Source of the DNA: Curtobacterium ammoniigenes NBRC 101786
GTDB lineage: Bacteria; Actinomycetota; Actinomycetes; Actinomycetales; Microbacteriaceae
DNA: 64,000 bases
Assembly: GCF_001571045.1 (NCBI RefSeq)
Contig: NZ_BCSV01000003.1
Coordinates: 248,001 to 312,000 of the forward strand
Reading direction: 5' to 3'
Shown here in pieces: positions 60,319-64,000 of the stretch; the stretch's first letter is position 1; each line of letters begins with the position of its first letter. Both the position numbers and the translations under genes were made by a program. The notes beneath the pieces were generated by a model. The model made no database searches. It was not told the DNA's origin and saw nothing but the letters and a program-made list of their open reading frames with translations.

Positions 60319-61389
60319 ATGCGATCTCTCCCCGCTCCCGATGTGATCGCGCTTCATGGCGCTCCCGCACTCCGGTGGGGGGTGATCGGGCCAGGGGTGA
60401 TCGCGAACGACTTCACCGCCACGCTCCACGCGAACTCCGACCAGCGCGTCGTCGCCGTGGGCAGCCGCTCGCTGGATCGGGCGGAGGCGTTCGCAGCGCG
60501 TCACGGCGCGGCCACAGCATACGGCTCGTACGAAGCGCTGGTCGCCGATCCGGGCGTCGACATCGTCTACATCGCCAGTCCGCACCCGCAGCACTTCGAA
60601 CACGCGATGCTCGCCATCGCCGCCGGCAAGCATGTCCTTGTCGAGAAGCCGATGACGACCTCCCCCGCGGACACACGCACGCTGGTTGCCGCCGCGCGCG
60701 CCGCAGGCGTGTTCGCGGCGGAAGCGCTGTGGACGAGGTTCCTGCCGCAGAGCATCGTCGTCGCCCAACTGCTCGCCGACGGGGCCCTCGGCACGCCTCG
60801 ACTCGCGCTCGTGGACGTCGGCTGGCCTCGACCCATCCGCGACGACGATCGGATGTTCCATCCCGGCGGTGGCGGCCTGCTCGACGCGGGCGTGTACGGC
60901 CTGTGGTTCGCGCAGTTCACCCTCGGTCGAGCGACGGATGTCAGAGCGACCGGCATCCTGACCCGGGATGACCCGGCGGCGCTCGATGCGCTCGGGCCCG
61001 ACACCATTGCCGAGGGCGATGTCGATCTCCAGTCAATCGCAACACTGCGTGTCGGCACCGGCCCCGATGCACCGATGGCGTCCGTGACGACAACTCTGCT
61101 CGCCCCGACGGACGGACGCGCCACCCTTGCGGGTTCGGCAGGCGTGCTCCGGTTCACCGACCACTTCGTGTTCCCGGCGGGGTTCGTCGTCCGCACCGCG
61201 GACGGGGTGCTCGAGTTCACCGACCCGTCAGGACTCCACGGCAGAGACGGTCTGGTGTGGCAGGCAGCCGCGGCCGCACACGCCATCGGCGCCGGGCGGA
61301 CCGAGTTCGCAGAGCACAGCTTGGACGACTCGATCGCGCTCGCGGACACGCTGGACAGCGTCCGGAAGGCGATCAGCACCCGCGCTTGA
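60319..61389 (+). CDS. Gfo/Idh/MocA family NAD(P)-dependent oxidoreductase
   Basis: 356 residues. Rossmann domain with WGVIGPGVIANDFTATL near residue 19 and the family lysine motif VEKPMTT near residue 99. The C-terminal alpha/beta domain contains GGGGLLDAGVYGL. Such enzymes oxidise sugars, inositols or diols; the substrate is not readable. ATG 60319 is only 2 nt after the tRNA-Arg 3' end, with the acceptor-stem GGGGG the only possible Shine-Dalgarno; a start at GTG 60343 is possible too. Confidence 0.88.
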   Translation: MRSLPAPDVIALHGAPALRWGVIGPGVIANDFTATLHANSDQRVVAVGSRSLDRAEAFAARHGAATAYGSYEALVADPGVDIVYIASPHPQHFEHAMLAIAAGKHVLVEKPMTTSPADTRTLVAAARAAGVFAAEALWTRFLPQSIVVAQLLADGALGTPRLALVDVGWPRPIRDDDRMFHPGGGGLLDAGVYGLWFAQFTLGRATDVRATGILTRDDPAALDALGPDTIAEGDVDLQSIATLRVGTGPDAPMASVTTTLLAPTDGRATLAGSAGVLRFTDHFVFPAGFVVRTADGVLEFTDPSGLHGRDGLVWQAAAAAHAIGAGRTEFAEHSLDDSIALADTLDSVRKAISTRA

Positions 61390-61444
61390 GGAGCGAGCCG
61401 TCGCCCGTGCCCGTGCGTTGCGTGCGTTGGCGTGCGGGACGCGG

Positions 61445-61506
61445 CCGCGCTCGGGTGCGCGTTCCCCGCGGCGCGCTGCCGCGCTCAGGTGCGTTCCCTG
61501 CGGCGC
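61445..61506. repeat. Imperfect direct repeat of about 30 bp
   Basis: The unit CCGCGCTCGGGTGCGCGTTC... (61445-61474) recurs at 61479-61506 with a 2-base deletion and two substitutions. It fills most of the 127-nt gap between the ends of two convergent genes. No hairpin with T-tract is seen. Confidence 0.55.
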
Positions 61507-61516
61507 CGGGTCGCGA

Positions 61517-61720
61517 TCAGGCGTGCGTGAGGGCGATGAGCGCGACGTTCAACGTCGAGTAGAGCCCCTCGGATCGCGTCGCCTGGCGCACGCGCCCGCG
61601 AAGCACCTCGTACCGGCCATCGCGCTCTCGGACGAACCCGATGACGCCGCTGGCCGGCGTGGACACCCTGTGGAATCCGTCTTCCAGCGGCACAACTTCT
61701 GCAGTGGTCGCTCGCTCCAT
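61517..61720 (-). CDS. Small hypothetical protein
   Basis: 67 residues from ATG 61720, with AGGAG about 9 nt upstream. No signal or membrane helix. It has a beta-rich core (HRVSTPASGVIGFVRERDG, RYEVLRGRV) followed by a C-terminal amphipathic helix. I do not recognise a family. It is divergent from the arginase-like gene, and longer in-frame readings are less likely because of the Shine-Dalgarno. Confidence 0.6.
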   Translation of the reverse strand: MERATTAEVVPLEDGFHRVSTPASGVIGFVRERDGRYEVLRGRVRQATRSEGLYSTLNVALIALTHA

Positions 61721-61757
61721 CGCTCGCGCTCCTCTCGCCGGTGAACACGTCGAACGA

Positions 61758-61763
61758 TACGCT
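61758..61763 (+). promoter_or_regulatory. Possible -10 element of the arginase-like gene
   Basis: TACGCT within GATACGCT lies 58 nt upstream of GTG 61822. Weak support, no -35 recognised. Confidence 0.3.
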
Positions 61764-61821
61764 GGCATCCTTCGGGACGACCAGGCCCATCGCCAAGCGG
61801 ACGCTCTGCAAGACTGGGCAC

Positions 61822-62649
61822 GTGCAGTTCCTGATCGTCGGCCAATGGCAGGGTTCCGCATCGTCGCGCGCCATGCGCCTCTCCGATGGCGCGAGTGCGA
61901 TCGCGGCCGACCTGCCGCGTGCGTCGACGACCGTCGTTCCCGCCCCGACCGGTGCTGGCGACCGACTGGACAGTGCGGTCGCGCGATACACCGCGGTCCG
62001 CTCGGTCGCGGAGGCCGTGGCCGACGAGATCCGCGTCGCCACGGAACCCGTGCTGATCGTCGGCGGCGATGGCGCAGCGATGCTCGGTGCGTCCGCCGCG
62101 TGGGGCGACGACGTCGCGCTCGTTCGATTGTCCGGCTCCGCCGCGTTCCGCGCGCTCAACCGCGCACAGCCGGTCCCCGCCGAGGCGAGCGTCCTCCGCA
62201 TCCTCGTCGCGCGCCCCGATGACCTCTTCCCCGAGATCGGTCACGTGCAGGCAGACCGAGTCGTCGTCGCCGGAACTCGAGGTGTCGACGACCAGGAGCG
62301 CGCCGCCGCCGAACGAGCCGGCATCGTGCTGCTCGACGTCGACGCGGCGACCCCGACCGCTATCGAGCATGCGGTCGCCGCGACGGGCGCCACCTCGGTG
62401 TATGTCCACGTCGACCTCGACGCGCTGGACCCGTCGGAGATCGACGGCCTGCTCGAACCCGTTCCGTTCGGTCTTGACGGTCAGGGTCTCCTCGCACGGA
62501 TCACCGCGGCGACCAGCGGGCGCCGCCTCGTCGGCGCGGCCATCACCGGGTTCGCCCCCACCGAGCCCGACCGCGCCGTCGACGATCTCGGTGTGATCCT
62601 GCGCATCATCGCGGCACTCACAGCCGCGGCCCGCACCGCCCGCGATTGA
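61822..62649 (+). CDS. Arginase-fold protein lacking most metal ligands
   Basis: 275 residues from GTG 61822 (MQFLIVGQWQGSASSRAMRL), chosen as the usual start of this family; GTG 61741 would add 27 unlikely residues. The ureohydrolase fold is visible: IVGGDGAAMLGA replaces the GGDH metal motif, LVRLSGSAAFRAL replaces the DAHxD motif, and YVHVDLDALDPSE keeps the Asp-x-Asp-x-x-Asp motif. Three of the metal-binding positions are therefore lost, so arginase or agmatinase activity is unlikely. Such divergent members are common in Actinobacteria, with unknown function. Confidence 0.8.
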   Translation: MQFLIVGQWQGSASSRAMRLSDGASAIAADLPRASTTVVPAPTGAGDRLDSAVARYTAVRSVAEAVADEIRVATEPVLIVGGDGAAMLGASAAWGDDVALVRLSGSAAFRALNRAQPVPAEASVLRILVARPDDLFPEIGHVQADRVVVAGTRGVDDQERAAAERAGIVLLDVDAATPTAIEHAVAATGATSVYVHVDLDALDPSEIDGLLEPVPFGLDGQGLLARITAATSGRRLVGAAITGFAPTEPDRAVDDLGVILRIIAALTAAARTARD

Positions 62650-62708
62650 GTCGCGCGCTCGGGGTCGACCACCCTGCGAGCCACCGCGTCGCGTTCACGG
62701 CACGCGGG

Positions 62709-62714
62709 TAGCCT
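62709..62714 (+). promoter_or_regulatory. -10 element (TAGCCT) of the flavoprotein gene, suggesting a leaderless transcript
   Basis: TAGCCT ends 7 nt before ATG 62722, and no Shine-Dalgarno is present in between (GCACAGC). Transcription would start at the ATG. No clear -35. Confidence 0.4.
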
Positions 62715-62721
62715 GCACAGC

Positions 62722-64000
62722 ATGACGGACTACGACCTCATTGTCATCGGTGCCGGAGCGGTCGGCGAGAACGTGGCCGACTACGCACACAAACGTGGCC
62801 TCCACGTGGCGATCGTCGAGTCCGAACTCGTCGGCGGCGAATGCTCGTACTGGGCGTGCATGCCGTCGAAGGCACTGCTCCGCAGCGGGCACGTGCTCGC
62901 TGCGGCCCGGCGTGTCGATGGGAGCGCCCAGGCCGTCACCGGATCGCTCGATGCGACTGCGGTCCTTCAGCGGCGCAACCGATTCACGAGCGATTGGAAC
63001 GACGCCGGGCAGGTCTCGTGGCTCGAGGGCGCCGGCATCGACCTGCTCCGTGGCCATGCGGTCATCGCCGGTGAGCGCGTCGTCAGCGTCGACGGCGTCG
63101 AGCATCATGCGCGTGCTGCGGTCGCCGTCGCAACGGGTTCGCTGCCGATGCTTCCGGACATTCCCGGTCTCGCCGACTCCGCGCCCTGGGGAACCAGAGA
63201 GGCGACGAGCGCGCAATCGGTGCCCGACAGCCTCCTGATCGTCGGCGGTGGGGTCGCGGCGTGCGAGCTCGCGACTGCGTGGGCCTCACTCGGTTCGACC
63301 GTCACCCTCGTTGCCAGGCACAGCCTGCTCGGCGGTGTCGAACCGTTCGCCGGCGAGATGGTGGCCGACTCGTTGCGGGAGCTCGGCGTCGATGTGCGGC
63401 TCGGAGTCACGCCGACGCGGGTCGGTCGGACCGACGGCACCGTGACGACCCAGCTGGACGACGGCACCACAGTTCAGACTGCCGAGATCCTCGTCGCGAC
63501 GGGTCGCCTCCCGCGCACGGCAGACCTCGGACTCGAGCACGTCGGGATCGAGCCGGGCGATTGGCTGCACGTCGACGACACGATGCTCGTCGCCGGGACC
63601 GACTGGCTCTACGGCGTTGGCGACGTCAACCATCGCGCGCTGCTCACGCACCAAGGCAAGTACCAGGCGCGGGCGGCTGGCGAAGCGATCGCCGCCCGGT
63701 ACCTCGGAACGCCGCTCCACGACGGCCTGTGGGGCGCGCACGTCGCAACAGCCGATCACGCGGCCGTTCCGCAGGTCACGTTCACCGACCCCGAGGTCGC
63801 CAGCGTCGGACTCACCGAGCAGGAGGCCCGCGACCGCGGCATGACCGTCCGGGCCGTCGAGTACCCGCTCGGTAGCGTCGCCGGCGCTGCACTGCAGGCT
63901 GACGGCTATACGGGGCGCGCAAAAGCCATCGTCGATGAGGATCGCCGTGTGCTCGTCGGTGTGACGTTCGTGGGCCAGGACGTCTCCGAGATGCTGCACG
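62722..64000 (+). CDS. Class I pyridine nucleotide-disulfide oxidoreductase (3' end outside window)
   Basis: 426 residues visible, with no stop before the window end; about 40 more are expected. FAD motif IVIGAGAVGENVADYA near residue 7; redox-active disulfide in GGECSYWACMPSKALL near residue 42 (C-x4-C); NAD(P) motif LIVGGGVAACELATAWASLG near residue 173; second FAD motif near LYGVGDVN. It resembles lipoamide dehydrogenase and mercuric-reductase-like enzymes, but no 2-oxoacid dehydrogenase genes are nearby, so the substrate is unknown. The dimer-interface His-Glu pair lies beyond the edge. Confidence 0.9.
   Translation, partial: MTDYDLIVIGAGAVGENVADYAHKRGLHVAIVESELVGGECSYWACMPSKALLRSGHVLAAARRVDGSAQAVTGSLDATAVLQRRNRFTSDWNDAGQVSWLEGAGIDLLRGHAVIAGERVVSVDGVEHHARAAVAVATGSLPMLPDIPGLADSAPWGTREATSAQSVPDSLLIVGGGVAACELATAWASLGSTVTLVARHSLLGGVEPFAGEMVADSLRELGVDVRLGVTPTRVGRTDGTVTTQLDDGTTVQTAEILVATGRLPRTADLGLEHVGIEPGDWLHVDDTMLVAGTDWLYGVGDVNHRALLTHQGKYQARAAGEAIAARYLGTPLHDGLWGAHVATADHAAVPQVTFTDPEVASVGLTEQEARDRGMTVRAVEYPLGSVAGAALQADGYTGRAKAIVDEDRRVLVGVTFVGQDVSEMLH

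Overview
The window is a high-GC, gene-dense chromosomal segment of an actinobacterium, most likely order Micrococcales, family Microbacteriaceae. The basis is the GC-rich codon choice, frequent GTG starts, the order argS-lysA-hom-thrC-thrB-rho-prfA-prmC-tsaC-wecA-atp, and the order dxr-rseP-ispG-proS-nusA-ylxR-infB-rbfA. I found no insertion sequence, prophage, CRISPR array or defence island. No stretch longer than 300 bases lacks a gene.

Layout. Positions 1-2122 (+): the end of a membrane-anchored cyclophilin and a DUF349 protein. Positions 2119-17795 (mostly -): ribF, two small membrane proteins, truB, an unknown protein, rbfA, infB, ylxR, nusA, proS, ispG, rseP, dxr and a two-domain FKBP lipoprotein. 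This is a block for translation factors, tRNA/FAD maturation and the MEP isoprenoid pathway; mutY (+) is inserted between rbfA and the truB group. Positions 17861-19444: a divergent OsmC/asparaginase pair. Positions 19429-36392 (-): a nine-gene locus encoding an FHA protein, a PP2C phosphatase, a Ser/Thr kinase, a 1951-residue Ig-like/FN3 surface protein, a MoxR ATPase, a DUF58 protein, a transglutaminase-fold membrane protein, a zinc-ribbon/FHA protein and a small membrane protein. It resembles a kinase-controlled cell-envelope assembly module and is the main accessory region. Positions 36456-47597 (-): a weakly recognisable DUF4192-like gene, yaaA, the whole F1Fo ATP synthase operon (atpBEFHAGDC) behind an AtpI-like gene, wecA and tsaC. 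Positions 47653-59484 (-): prmC, prfA, rho, the threonine and lysine genes thrB, thrC, hom and lysA, an LmeA-like protein and argS. Positions 59557-64000 (mostly +): a lipoprotein, tRNA-Arg(CCG), a Gfo/Idh/MocA oxidoreductase, a small unknown gene (-), an arginase-fold protein and a flavoprotein disulfide reductase cut by the window end.

Most notable signals. (i) The conserved N-terminus of YaaA can only be read from a CTG start that overlaps the atpC stop as CTGA. A near-perfect hairpin with a T-tract, a good intrinsic terminator for the atp operon, lies inside the first codons of yaaA, so termination and yaaA translation look mutually exclusive. (ii) The infB Shine-Dalgarno lies in one arm of a perfect 13-bp hairpin just upstream of the GTG start. 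(iii) atpB also appears to use CTG, placed 6 nt after AGGAG. (iv) The transglutaminase-fold and arginase-fold proteins have lost most catalytic or metal-binding residues. (v) mutY and rbfA overlap tail to tail by 67 bp. All functional statements come from reading the sequence and family knowledge; no database search was run.
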